From the NCBI RefSeq assembly GCF_001039355.2, contig NW_019775436.1, forward strand, positions 751,180 to 815,179: 64,000 nt of DNA, written 5' to 3'. The stretch comes from Lingula anatina (taxonomy: Eukaryota; Brachiopoda; Lingulata; Lingulida; Lingulidae). Made by a program: the position numbers and the translations under genes. This document shows, in pieces, positions 13,401 to 28,400 of this stretch (within the stretch, counting starts at the first letter, position 1; every line of letters begins with the position of its first letter). Below the pieces are notes generated by a model. The model had not been told where the DNA came from and made no database searches. It was given only the letters and a program-made list of their open reading frames with translations.

Positions 13401-16400
13401 AAAAATATTCTTGTTTTCCTACTTACCTAAAAGGAACGTATTTTAATGAAAATTAGCGAATTGAAAAATGGTATTTTTACAGCCGTAGACTTCAGCTGTT
13501 TACTTTCTCCTGTATACTTCAAAAATCTTCAATACTTCAAAAATCTTCAATACTTCCAACGCGGTTTTCTAGCAACTTTAACTCGCATGACATGAAAAAG
13601 ACAGGAGCAACCATTCAATCGTTCAACATGTGATATTGAATAACGTTAACTGCTCTTTAAGAACTGGTGATAGGCTTACGGCATCTGCCAATGAAAATGT
13701 CTTTAAAGCAATTATTCATGCCTAATATAAATAAAGCACACTTTGTCTTACTCTTCAACAATTCATAGGAAATTCTACGTTTATTTCCAAGTCAAAATCA
13801 TGGTGTTCTACATTATTCCTATTTGTATTATGCAGCTCACATTGTTTCAGTTAAGAAACTTGTTTACTGAAAATCCTGTTTCGCGAAGAGTGGGTAAGAT
13901 TCAAGTTCTCTCTGAGTGTCACATTAACCTTACGAGGCAATTATTCGACCAAATGACCGCAACATTCGGACTGCCAGCCGAGACAAGGGAAGTCCTGAAA
14001 ATTATGGATTCATCTTGTCCCTTTCATAACATTAGTACGTTGGGCACGAGGCGTGAAGCTATTATATTAACAGGAGTTGAAGGGGACAATTGCACTCAGC
14101 TGAAAGACAGCGCAAAAAGAAGCACTTTTGTTGACTTCAAGAAAACAGTCGACGGGCTGATACTAGATGGCCTTAAGCGCATGTCTCAAATCGTCTTCGA
14201 AACCGATAATGAGCAGAAATACATTTCAAGTGGCCACCGTAACCTTACACGAGGTAAAAACTCTACAGCTAGCAAGTATGTGTGCATCGAAGCGTCACCT
14301 CGAAATCTTCATGTAAATTTAGATCATGATACCTCAGTTTTAAAAAGTGCCTTTGAAAACAGATATTTCTATTGCTCACCAAGGGTTTTGGGTGGACTAA
14401 CAGACAGTTTTCGCAAGACTGACTCTTGGTTCTCTAACGGTACATATTCTGAGTATTGCGGAATCGTCGAGCTGTCAGAAGAGCTTTTCACGCCCAGGTT
14501 GCTATACGGGATGAGCGAAGAAGAGTGCCTGGCTGGTATTACACAAGGAGATGAAGAAACCAGCAGTAAGTTGTATCTCTGCGTTCAGCAAGGTTCAGAT
14601 CACATCTGCCCTTTCCGACCCCATGCACTTCCGGTAGAAGTTTTAAATAACACGTGGGAAATAGCAAAGCGCGTATGTCCAATGGATGTGGAAAAGATAA
14701 AACCGCGCATGGTTGTAAAAAGCGATCCTTTAGACTGCTTCATATGGTTTACCAAAGGTTTGTTTTTGAACGTGGATAAAGTTATTACGGCGTCAAATGT
14801 TTACATATATACTGTTTATGTCCTCTGCCCAGTGTCCCTTTTGAGCAACATCATCCTCATTGTTGTTGTTGTAAGAGGCGAAAGAAGACTCAAAGGAAGA
14901 TCAGAAACCAAGTCATTCTTGTCTTGTACCCTTGGTATAGCGCACTGCCTAAGTGCAGTGAGTGAGTGCGTACTGGCGATAGAGACCAACATAACAGTTA
15001 ACTGGGAATCAAGTGTTGTTTGTAACATTTCAGCCTTTGCAAACATTTTTACATCCGACTGGTCTGCAGTTCTCATCTTCGTCATAACACTCGACAGGTT
15101 TCTTTTCGTCTGTTTGCCATTAAAAACCAGTTTTATGTGCTCCAGAAAAATACTCTTTAGATCGGTAAGTGTTATAGACTTACAGAAATGAAAGGCACAG
15201 TTGTTAGATTTTTTTGGAATTTTTTAATCTCGTTGTTTTTCTTTAAACGATAATGTTTAAACCTCTAGTGCATATATCCTTTTAAATCAATGAAAACACC
15301 ATCCATTCTCAATATTCGTCACTCTTATGGTTGCTACTGGCCACGTGACTTTAATCCAAGAAAAAAAACATCATTAAGGGGTCATCAGTTTTATCATAAT
15401 TTTCATTAGAGAGTAAAAGGCGAAAAGCTAATATGATAACCTTTGCCACCTTTTTCCGAAAGCGCTTTTGTCATTAAAGTTGCCCAACCTATTCAATGAC
15501 CGCCATTTTTGGATTTTTGAGCGAAAAATATATTTTTGCCACCTATAGCGTCTATAGGCTATAATAATGTTATTTTGATACAAAGCGTTACCTATTTAAT
15601 ATTAAAAACGAGTATTTGAAACTGGCACCTATTTTTATTTTGGCAGATGGTCTTTGCCGCAGCAACAGCATCTGGAGCCGTCGCTTTTGCAAGCTTAATC
15701 TACACCGACGCCCCTTGTGAGGTATCTGTTCAGAAATACCAGGAATGGCAAAGGCGTTTAGGGATTGTTACAGCGATACGGATCACTGGAAGAGCCATGA
15801 TGTTACTCACCATTACTGGGATGAACATCAAGATAATACACTTTATCTGGGCTCAAAGAAAAGCTCGAAAAGGACTCACATCTGGACAAAGGGTCGAGAA
15901 AAAAACGAAAGAAATAATTAGCACTGTTTCTCTGTTGGCTTCGTCTACTTGTTTTCTATTCATGTGCACGACATCGGTTATTAGCATGGTTCTAACGGCA
16001 TATATATTTACAGAAGAATATCTTTGGTTTGTCGCCTACATCTTTTATATTGGTAGAATCTCCGAGTCGTTGTACCACGTGTTCAACTTACTGGTGTTTC
16101 TGATCAGTGGTTCGGAATTTAGGTCACAGTTCAAGATGTTATTTTTTCCTAGCACAACCAGCACACGAGCTTAGGTCCAGATCTTAGCCAGCACACCTCA
16201 AAGAATGCATTCAGAACAGATGATCAGCGGACTAAATATGGCCTCCCCCACTTAAAAAAGCGGTGCCGCTATTTCCGTGCTGGCCTCCCCGCCTCCATAC
16301 GCGCCATTAAACGGATTAAATCTCGGCTCCGAGGTTTAATTGTTAGCCCCTGCAGCGATTGCACGTGTGGAGACCGTCAGAGAATAAAGGGTACCGGAGG

Positions 16401-19400
16401 AGACGAGAATTAGTTAAAATTGTGCCGGAAGTGTGATGTCATGTGATGTATCTAAGTAATTTTGGGTGTTTTGTGGTATGTACTCCACGTGACTTCCGGG
16501 CACAATCAGTCTCCTCCGGTACCCTTTATTAGCGGCATCGCTTTTTAAGTTGGGTCTGCTATATATAGTCGACAGATGTTAGCTGGAAACTGTTGCATCA
16601 TTGGTGTGACGGGAACACAGTAGTCAACCTAGCGTTTCACCTTTATACAGCAAAAATTAATTTTCCTATAAACGTTCCCTTAATCACAAAGGCACACCCT
16701 ACCCAAAACCGCCGAGTCACGCTCAAAGGAAGCTGTCCAGAAACTGTTGCATCATTGATGTGACGGGAAATAAGCCATATTTGATATTAAAATAACTGCG
16801 TTTTCACAGTACGATACAAAACAGGCCAATTAATAAAAGTGGGCTGTGTCGTATCACGCACACTTTCAGTGAAAACAAGATAAGTGAAATACCGTTTGAT
16901 CCATTGTCTTAAAACCTACAGAGCTGATATATAATCATGTAATACAAGTCGAGTTCGAAAATCTGCTTGATCGAACAATTTTCCATAAGTTATACAGTTT
17001 TTTCTCTTTTTTTCTAAGCAGATATGCAGTGCAGCTATATATGCCATCGGTCAAATTTTTGGTGATATTAACAATTTAAAAATTTTCGAAAAGAATTTAA
17101 GAGTATCATAAAATAAATTTTTACGTGAAAAAAAAAGTACTGTCTGCAAGTTCCGTCGTCAGATTCATAATTTGAATCACTAATGAGAGAGAGAGATAGA
17201 ATAAAAAAAAAAGAAATTGAGAACTAAGAATAAGCTAACATTTTAAAATATGGTACAGTGTACCTTGTTCTTCAGTTTTGGATGGTGGTTTCTGTGATTG
17301 AGAAAAAGACACATTTCTAGGAAAATCCGTTTCTCCAATACAAAGGTCTGTTGCTCATTGTAGAGTTACCCATGGACAAGTATGCAGTGTTTTGAAATGA
17401 ATTGTTTTGTAAGCCGTTTGACTTCCTTGATGACATATAATTCAAAAATGTTTTTTTTTTAACTTTTTCAAAAATTTTCAAAATGTTATAAACACTGGTG
17501 ACAAAAAATACTTCACGAGTGTCATATTCATTAACTCACGAGCATTTGTTGCATAACCCCTGTATGTTGATTGCTTAGATATAGCTAAGACACATTGAAT
17601 ACCACTGATTTTACAGATTTGATCAGATCCAGAGATCGAACCTTCGACCCAAAAGCTCTGCCCAAAATGTACTCCACTCGATCTATTTTGTTAGATTTAT
17701 GTATAACATTAAGAGTATAATATAAAGGTTCATTTAACATTAAAAAATTAAAAGTAAGTCAGCGTAAGAATTGTTTGTCCAAGTGGAACTTAACTGACAT
17801 GAAACTACACACAATGGACAATAGAAGTGTCACCCCCTGAATCAGAGTAATCAAAGCTATAATGTCCGGTCTACTTGGGCCTATAATGTGACTAATGAGT
17901 ATAAAACCGCTGTACCATGGAATTGCATTGTTGGCCTTTTTGTGAAATTTGATGTTAATAAAATGATACCAGGAGCATATCATTCTACAGTCATTTATCT
18001 CCCCCAAAGTATTGGTTCAGTATCTGTTCTCACACAAACAACATAAACAGTCCAAATTTTAAACCTTTGTTACTGTCGCTAGCAGCACCATCTCAAAACA
18101 ATAAATTTAATCTATTTTTTCTAAAATAGAAAATCTGCAGCTCCTCGGGAAGCGAGTTTGATACACGTCTTAGAAAATGTCTCTGCTTGCGTCTACTAAA
18201 GCGCTCTTACCGAGTTTTTAAAAATTGACAAAACTTCTCTACGTCTTTTGGCGCATGTCATTATTTTTAGTTTCTTATTGTTTTTGCAATATTTTAGCCA
18301 TTAATAAAATTATAAACTGTTAAATGATATATAAAAAAATCCTACTTCAAAAAGCTTCAACGAAACACGTTACTTACAACGTGTTTTTATAGAAATGTTA
18401 ACTAGCAGGTAAACATGAAAAAGACAGGAGTAACCCATCAGTCGTTCAACATATTAACATATTAAATTGATATTAAACAACCTACACTGCTATTTAAGAA
18501 CTGCTGATAGGCTAATGGCTTCTGCCAATGAAAATGTTTTTAAAGCTATTATTCATGCCTAATATAAATAAAGCACACTTTGTCTTACTCTTCAACAATT
18601 CATGGGAAATTCTGCGTTTATTTCCAAGTCAAAATCATGGTGTTCTACATTATTCCTATTTGTATTATGCAGCTCACATCGTTTCAGTTAAGAAACTTGT
18701 TTGCTGAAAATCCTGTTTCGCGAAGAGTAGGTAAGATTCAAGTTCTCTCTGAGTGTCACATTAACCTTACGAGGCAATTATTCGACCAGATGACAGCAAC
18801 ATTCGGGCTGCAAGTCGAGGCAAAGGAAGTCCTGAAAACGATGGATTCAACTTGTTTCTTTAATTACACCACTATTTTGGGCACGAGACGTGGGCCTATT
18901 ATATTAACAGGAGTTGAAGGGGACAATTGCACTCAGCTGAAAGATAGCGCAAAACGAAGCACTTTTGTTGACTTCAGGAAAACAGTCGACGAGCTGATAA
19001 AAGATGGCCTTAACCGCATATCTCAAATCGTCTTCGAAGCCGACAATGAAGAGAAAAACATTTCAAGTGGCCACCGTAACCTTACACGAGGTAAAAACTC
19101 TACAGCTAGCACGTATGTATGCATCGAAGCGTCACCTCGAAATCGTCATGTGAATTTAGATCATGATACCTCAGTTTTAAAAACTGCTTTCGAAGACAGA
19201 TATTTCTATTGCTCACCAAAGGCTTCGAGTGGACTAACAGACAGTTTTCGAAAGACTGACTCTTGGTTTTCTAACGGTACATATTCTGAGTAGGGCCTAT
19301 TGCGGGATCGTTGAGCTGTCGGAGGAGCTTTTCACGCCCAGGGTGNCAATATAAATAAAGCAAACTTTGTCTTACTCTTCAACAATTCATGGGAAATTCT

Positions 19401-22400
19401 GCGTTTATTTCCAAGTCAAAATCATGGTGTTCTACATTATTCCTATTTGTATTATGCAGCTCACATTGTTTCAGTTAAGAAACTTGTTTGCTGAAAATCC
19501 TGTTTCGCGAAGAGTAGGTAAGATTCAAGTTCTCTCTGAGTGTCACATTAACCTTACGAGGCAATTATTCGACCAAATGACCGCAACATTCGGACTGCCA
19601 GCCGAGACAAGGGAAGTCCTGAAAATTATGGATTCATCTTGTCCCTTTCATAACATTAGTACGTTGGGCACGAGGCGTGAAGCCATTATATTAACAGGAG
19701 TTGAAGGGGACAATTGCACTCAGCTGAAAGACAGCGCAAAAAGAAGCACTTTTGTTGACTTCAAGAAAACAGTCGACGGGCTGATACTAGATGGCCTTAA
19801 GCGCATGTCTCAAATCGTCTTCGAAACCGATAATGAGCATAAATACATTTCAAGTGGCCACCGTAACCTTACACGAGGTAAAAACTCTACAGCTAGCAAG
19901 TATGTGTGCATCGAAGCGTCACCTCGAAATCTTCATGTAAATTTAGATCATGATACCTCAGTTTTAAAAAGTGCCTTTGAAAACAGATATTTCTATTGCT
20001 CACCAAGGGTTTTGGGTGGACTAACAGACAGTTTTCGCAAGACTGACTCTTGGTTCTCTAACGGTACATATTCTGAGTATTGCGGAATCGTCGAGCTGTC
20101 AGAAGAGCTTTTCACGCCCAGGTTGCTATACGGGATGAGCGAAGAAGAGTGCCTGGCTGGTATTACACAAGGGGATGAAACCAGCAGTAAGTTGTATCTC
20201 TGCGTTCAGCAAGGTTCAGATCACATCTGCCCTTTCCGACCCCATGCACTTCCGGTAGAAGTTTTAAATAACACGTGGGAAATAGCAAAGCACGTATGTC
20301 CAATGGATGTGGAAAAGATAAAACCGCGCATGGTTGTAAAAGGCGATCCTTTAGACTGCTTCATATGGTTTACCAAAGGTTTGTTTTTGAACGTGGATAA
20401 AGTTATCACGGCGTCAAATGTTTACATATATACTGTTTATGTCCTCTGCCCAGTGTCCCTTTTGAGCAACATCATCCTCATTGTTGTTGTTGTAAGAGGC
20501 GAAAGAAGACTCAAAGGAAGATCAGAAACCAAGTCATTCTTGTCTTGTACTCTTGGTATAGCGCACTGCCTAAGTGCAGTGAGTGAGTGCGTACTGGCGA
20601 TAGAGACCAACATAACAGTTAACTGGGAATCAAGTGTTGTTTGTAACATTTCAGCCTTTGCAAACATTTTTACATCCGACTGGTCTGCAGTTCTCATCTT
20701 CGTCATAACACTCGACAGGTTTCTTTTCGTCTGTTTGCCGTTAAAAACCAGTTTTATGTGCTCCAGAAAAATACTCTTTAGATCGGTAAGTGTTATAGAC
20801 TTACAGAAATGAAAGGCACAGTTGTTAGATTTTTTTGGAATTTTTAATCTCGTTGTTTTTCTTTAAACGATAATGTTTAAACCTCTAGTGCATATATCCT
20901 TTTAAATCAATGAAAACACCATCCATTCTCAATATTCGTCACTCTTATGGTTGCTACTGGTCACGTGACTTTAATCCAAGAAAAAAAAAACATCATTAAA
21001 GGGTCATCAGTTTTATCATAATTTTCATTAGAGAGTAAAAGGCGAAAAGCTAATATGATAACCTTTGCCACCTCGCTCGATGTGGGGAAGGCGAGCTCCT
21101 TATCATCATTTTTATTATTTTTTCCGAAAGCGCTTTTGTCATTAAAGTTGCCCAACCTATTCAATGACCGCCATTTTTGGATTTTTGAGCGAAAAATATA
21201 TTTTTGCCACCTATAGCGTCTATAGGCTACAATAATGTTATTTTGATACAAAGCGTTACCTATTTAATATTAAAAACGAGTATCTGAAACTGGCACCTAT
21301 TTTTATTTTGGCAGATGGTCTTTGCCGCAGCAACAGCATCTGGAGCCGTCGCTTTTGCAAGCTTAATCTACACCGACGCCCCTTGTGAGGTATCTGTTCA
21401 GAAATACCAGGAATGGCAAAGGCGTTTAGGGATTGTTACAGCGATACGGATCACTGGAAGAGCCATGATGTTACTCACCATTACTGGGATGAACATCAAG
21501 ATAATACACTTTATCTGGGCTCAAAGAAAAGCTCGAAAAGGACTCACATCTGGACAAAGGGTCGAGAAAAAAACGAAAGAAATAATTAGCACTGTTTCTC
21601 TGTTGGCTTCGTCTACTTGTTTTCTATTCATGTGCACGACATCGGCTATTAGCATGGTTCTAACGGCATATATATTTACAGAAGAATATCTTTGGTTTGT
21701 CGCCTACATCTTTTATATTGGAAGAATCACCGAGTCGTTGTACCACGTGTTCAACTTACTGGTGTTTCTGATCAGTGGTTCGGAATTTAGGTCACAGTTC
21801 AAGATGTTATTTTTTCCTAGCACAACCAGCACACGAGCTTAGGTCTAGATCTTAGCCAGCACACCTCAAAGAATGCATTCAGAACAGATGATCAGCGGAC
21901 TAAATATGGCCTCCCCCACTTAAAAAAGCGGTGCCGCTATTTCCGTGCTGGCCTCCCCGCCTCCATACGCGCCATTAAACGGATTAAATCTCGGCTCCGA
22001 GGTTTAATTGTTAGCCCCTGCAGCGATTGCACGTGTGGAGACCGTCAGAGAATAAAGGGTACCGGAGGAGACGAGAATTAGTTAAAATTGTGCCGGAAGT
22101 GTGACGTCATGTGATGTATCTAAGTAATTTTGGGTGTTTTGTGGTATGTACTCCACGTGACTTCCGGGCACAATCAGTCTCCTCCGGTACCCTTTATTAG
22201 CGGCATCGCTTTTTAAGTTGGGTCTGCTATATATAGTCGACAGATGTTAGCTGGAAACTGTTGCATCATTGGTGTGACGGGAACACAGTAGTCAACCTAG
22301 CGTTTCACCTTTATACAGCAAAAATTAATTTTCCTATAAACGTTCCCTTAATCACAAAGGCACACCCTACCCAAAACCGCCGAGTCACGCTCAAAGGAAG

Positions 22401-25400
22401 CTGGAAACTGTTGCATCATTGATGTGACGGGAAATAAGCCATATTTGATATTAAAATAACTGCGTTTTCACAGTACGATACAAAACAGGTCAATTAATAA
22501 AAGTGGGCTGTGTCGTATCACGCACACTTTCAGTGAAAACAAGATAAGTGAAATACCGTTTGATCCATTGTCTTAAAACCTACAGAGCTGATATATAATC
22601 ATGTAATACAAGTCGAGTTCGAAAATCTGCTTGATAGAACAATTTTCCATAAGTTATACAGTTTTTTCTCTTTTTTTCTAAGCAGATATGCAGTGCAGCT
22701 ATATATGCCATCGGTCAAATTTTTGGTGATATTAACAATTTAAAAATTTTCGAAAAGAATTTAAGAGTATCATAAAATAAATTTTTAAGTGAAAAAAAAG
22801 TACTGTCTGCAAGTTCCGTCGTCAGATTCATAATTTGAATCACTAATGAGAGAGAGAGAAAGAATAAAAAAGAAACTGAGAACTAAGAATAAGCTAACAT
22901 ATTAAAATATGGTACAGTGTACCTTGTTCTTCAGTTTTGGATGGTGGTTTCTGTGATTGAGAATAAGATACATTTCCAGAAAAATCCGTTTCTCCAATAC
23001 AAAGGTCTTTTGCTCATTGTAGAGTTAACATGTATGCCGTGTTTTGAAATGAATTGTTTTGTAAGCCGTTTGACTTCCTTGATGACATATAATTCAAAAA
23101 TGTTTTTTTTTTTACTTTTTCAAAAATTTTCAAAATATTATAAACACTGGTGACAAAAAATACTTCACGAGTGTCGTATTCATTAACTCTCGAGCATTTG
23201 TTGCATAACCCCTGTATGTTGATTGCTTAGATATAGCTAAGACACATTGAATACCACTGATTTTACAGATTTGATCAGATCCAGAGATCGAACCTTCGAC
23301 CCAAATGCTCTGCCCAAAAAGTACTCCACTCGATCTTTTTTTGTAAGTTTTATGTATTACATTAAGAGTATATACTCATTCAATATAAAGGTTCATTTAA
23401 CATTTAAAAAAATTAAAAGTAAGCCAGCGTAAGAATTGTTTGTCCAAGTGGAACTTAACTGACATGAAACTACGCACAATGGACAATAGAAGTGTCACCC
23501 CCTGAATCAGAGTAATCAAAGTTATAATGTCCGGTCTACTTGGGCCTATAATGTGACTAATGAGTATAAAACCGCTGTACCATGGAATTGCATTGTTGGC
23601 CTTTTTGTGAAATTTGATGTTAATAAAATGATACCAGGAGCATATCATTCTACAGTCATTTATCTTACCCAAAGTATTAAAGTATTGGTTCAGTATCTGT
23701 TCTCACACAAACAACATAAACAGTCCAAATTTTAAACCTTTGTTACTGTCGCTAGCAGCACCATCTCAAAACAATAAATTTAATCTATTTTTACTAAAAT
23801 AGAAAATCTGCAACTCCTCGGGAAGCGAGTTTGATACACGTCTTAGAAAATGTCTCAGCTTGCGTCTACTAAAGCGATCTTGCCGAGTTTTTAAAAATTG
23901 ACAAAACTTCTCTACGTCTTTTGGCGCATGTCATTATTTTTAGTTTCTTATTGTGTTTGCAATATTTTAGCCATTAATAAAATTATAAACTGTTAAATGA
24001 TATATAAAAAATCCTAGATTTATCACTCCCTGTTATCGGATATTTAGAAAAAGTAGACATCACGACGCTATCTTTAAGTTAATTTTTCAGTTTTCTGTTC
24101 GCTTTTGATGGATTTCATGTATATACTGAGAATTAGTGATAAAATAACGCATGATAATTTAAACAAGTGGAGATGTTAAAATTATTAATTCCCCTGCTCA
24201 CCTAAAAGGCACGTATTTTCATAAAATAATAGCAAATTAAAAATTGTATTTTTACAGCCGTATACTTCTGCTGTTTACTTTCTCCTGTATACTCCCAAAA
24301 GCTTCAACGAAACACGTTACTTACAACGTGTTTTTATAGAAATGTTAACTAGCAGGTAAACATGAAAAAGACAGGAGCAACCCATCAGTCGTTCAACATA
24401 TTAACATATTAAATTGATATTAAACAACCTACACTGCTATTTAAGAACTGCTGATAGGCTAATGGCATCTGCCAATGAAAATGTTTTTAAAGCTATTATT
24501 AATGCCTAATATAAATAAAGCACACTTTGTCTTACTCTTCAACAATTCATAGGAAATTCTGCGTTTATTTCCAAGTCAAAATCATGGTGTTCTACATTAT
24601 TCCTATTTGTATTATGCAGCTCACATTGTTTCAGTTAAGTAATTTGTTTGCTGAGAATCCTGTTTCGCGAAGAGTTGGTAAGATTCAAGTTCTCTCTGAG
24701 TGTCACATTAACCTTACGAGGCAATTATTCGACCAGATGACAGCAACATTCGGGCTGCAAGTCGAGGCAAAGGAAGTCCTGAAAACGATGGATTCAACTT
24801 GTTTCTTTAATTACACCACTATTTTGGGCACGAGACGTGGGCCTATTATATTAACAGGAGTTGAAGGGGACAATTGCACTCAGCTGAAAGATAGCGCAAA
24901 ACGAAGCACTTTTGTTGACTTCAAGAAAACAGTCGACGGGTTGATACTAGATGGTCTTAAGCGCATGTCTCAAATCGTCTTCGAAACCGATAATGAGCAA
25001 AAAAACATTTCAAGTGGCCACCGTAACCTTACACGAGGTAAAAACTCTACAGCTAGCACGTATGTGTGCATCGAAGCGTCACCACGAAATCGTCATGTAA
25101 ATTTAGATCATGATACCTCAGTTTTAAAAACTGCTTTCGAAGACAGATATTTCTATTGCCCACCAAAGGTTTCGAGTGGACTAACAGACAGTTTTCGAAA
25201 GTCTGACTCTTGGTTTTCTAACGGTACATATTCTGAGTACTGCGGAATCGTTGAGCTGTCAGAGGAGCTTTTCACGCCCAGGTTGCTATACGGGGTGGAC
25301 GAAGAAGAGTGCCTGGCCGGTAATACACAAGGAAGTGAAGAAACCAGAAATAAGTTGTATCTTTGCGTTCGGCAAGGTTCAGATCACGTCTGCCCTTTTC

Positions 25401-28400
25401 GACCCAAAGCACTTCCGGTTGAAGTTTTAAATAAAACGTGGGAAATAGCAAAGCGCGTATGCCCGATGGATGTGGAAGAGAGAAATCCGCGTATGGTTGT
25501 GAAAAGCGATCCTTTAGACTGTTTCATATGGTTTTCCGAGAATTCGCTTCATAACGTGGATAAAATTATCACGGCGTTAAATGCTTACATATATACTGTT
25601 TTTGCGCTCTCTCCGTTGTCCCTTTTGAGCAACATCATCCTCATCTTTGTCATCGTAAGCGGCGAAAGGCGACTCAAAGGAAGATCAGAAACCAAGTCAT
25701 TTTTGTCCTGCACCCTCGGCATAGCGCACTGCCTAAGTGCAGTGAGTGAGTGCGTACTGGCGATATTGACCAAGTCGGAAAATGCCAGCTGGGATTCAAG
25801 TACCTTAGGTATTTGTGACATTTCAGCCTTTGCCATTATCTTTACCTCCGACTGGTCTGCAGTTCTCATCTTCGTCATAACACTCGATCGGTTTCTTTTC
25901 GTCTGTTGGCCGTTCAAAACCAGTTTCATATGTTCCAGAAAAATGCTCTTCAAAACGGTAAGTATTTTAGACTTAAAGAAATGAAAGATACAGTCGTTAG
26001 ATTATTTGAATCATTTATAAATGGATTCAGGATTTTGCTCATTGAGGCATTGAGTTTGAAATATGAAATAGGACCGTATTACATAGGACCCATTCGTTGA
26101 ACATTGCTGGATTTTGCCTCGTTTTGCATGTTATGTTATACCGTTTTTCTATTTAATTATATGGGGGATGGGGGTGGAAAGGTGGTATCTCCAAAGCTGG
26201 TTGCGCGTGGCCCAAACTGCCTCCTACGACCCGCCAATTACATACACTTAAGCCATCTAACCTAAATAAGAAACCATACTCTTATTTGACACAAAGCGTC
26301 ACTTCTCTTAGATTATAAACCGTTATAGGAAAACTGGCACCTTTTTTTATTTTCACAGATTGTCTTTACCACAGCATTAGCATCCGGGACCGTGGCGTTT
26401 GCAAGCTTGATGTACACCGATGCTCCCTGTGCGATATCTGTTCAGAACTACCATCAGTGGCAAAGTCGCCTAGGCATTGTAACAGCAATTCGTATCTCCG
26501 GAAGAGCCATGATGTTACTCACCATAACCGGGATGAACATAAAGATAATACACTTTATCTGGGCTCAAAGAAAAGCTCGAAAAGGACTCACGTCTGGAAG
26601 AGGTGACGAAAAAAAGACGAAAGAAATAATTAGTACTGTTTCTCTTTTGGCTTCGTCTGTTTGTTTTCTATTCATGTGCACGACATCTGTTATTAGCATG
26701 GTCATAATGGCATATAAATCTACTGAAGATTTGCCTTGGTTTGTCGCCTACACCTTTTATATTGGCAGACTTTCCGAGTTGCTGTATCATGTGTTCAACT
26801 TACTGGTGTTTCTGATCAGTGGTTCGGAATTTAGGTCACAGTTCAAGATGTTATTTTTTCCTAGCACAACCAGCACGCGAACTTAGGTCCAGATCTTAGC
26901 CAGCACGCCTCAAAGAACGCATTCAGAACATATGATCAGCAGACAAAATATGGCCGACCCAATTTAAAAGCGATGTCCCTAATTTCCTGATGGTCTTCCC
27001 GCTTCCACATGCGCCATTTAACAGATTAAATCTCGGCCACGAGGTTTAATTGCTAGACCCCCTGCACGTGTGGAGGCGCGTGTGGAGGCCTTCAGGGAAA
27101 TAGTGGCATCGCTTCTTAAGTGGAGTCAACCATATTTAGTCGGCAAATGTCTTATTTTAGGCCCCATTCAGAACAGCGGACTAAGAGAACTGCGGATCAA
27201 ATATGACCAACCCACTCGTTGCTTGTTGCTTAATCCCACAAAAAATCTATTCAGTGTCTAATCCTGAATAAAGCGACATCGCTTTTTAGTGGGTCGCCAT
27301 ATTTGATCTGTAGATCTGTAGGGTCACTGTTCTGAATGCGCTTTTAGTCTACTTAGACCTCATTCCCATAGATTTTAAATCGATCTTTCCCTGTGGGGAG
27401 TCTCACTAGATTACCGTCAGCTTAGCCGGCTTAAGCGTCTGCCCCGCCTACTAAAAGCTGTAAGGGGGTAATTAACTATGGTGCGCGCTCGACCGACTGC
27501 AATTTAGCGTGAACCCCCAGGGAGTTAGGTCGATCTAAATCTTAATCTCTGGATCGATCTATATCTCTGGGAATGCACCCTTAGTGCTCAACCTAGGTCA
27601 GAAGTTTCACTTCAATGAGACTCATAGAAATAATGAAATATATGAAGAAGTGTCATCTATTTGTTTTAACATGCCATTAAATTATAACTACTAGGTATAA
27701 TACTTATAAAACGTGTCTTTTTGATCCAATATAGTGATTATTTTGGTTTCGAATAGTTTACCCAAGAAGTTTCTACAATTCCTTGGTTTATCGATTTAAT
27801 TCTTTTATCAATGGGCTATAAACATTTTTGGACTTAAGTGAATCTATGTCTTTAAATGACCAATGTACGAGTAAATGAATAATAATAAAAAAACAGAAAA
27901 TGCAAAGGAAATTAATCCTTGGGACAGCTTAATGTGTAATCGTTAATTTCTCTCCATTAATTAAGATCACATTATCACTTGTATGAGGGTCCCAATGGTT
28001 ATTTTAATTTGTTATTCGTGAAACCCATTTTTTTTTATTTTCCGCGATGCGTGAAACGTTTATATTATTTAGCGTGATCCGTGAATAACCGCAAAGTCGT
28101 TACTCGTGCATGCGGTTTTTTATTCCTCGTTCTCCGTGAAGGGAAACATTGAACTCGGTGATTTTAAATGCGGCTGACTCACATCATCAATTAGATATGA
28201 ACAGTCCTACGTACTGCAATTTGTGATTGGCTGATTTCAGTTTCGGTGAATTCTGATCACTGCCTCCCCCCCCCCAACCCATGGAACCCATCTACGCATG
28301 CATTTCTCCTGCAGCGTTACATGGTGTATTCATTGCTGTAAATGTGTTGAAATCCATACTGTGTGCGAAAATTACGCCATTTAACTATTTTTAACTTTTC

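Noticed and set aside
13743-13799. Frame of the GPCR genes open upstream of the ATG (beginning at a TTG)
   Set aside because: No ATG in that stretch; it lies at the expected transcription start after the TATA box, and the ATG 57 bp later begins a good signal peptide.
15647-15649. ATG at the beginning of GPCR exon 2 as a start codon
   Set aside because: It follows a splice acceptor directly, continues the frame of exon 1, and is ATT in copy E.
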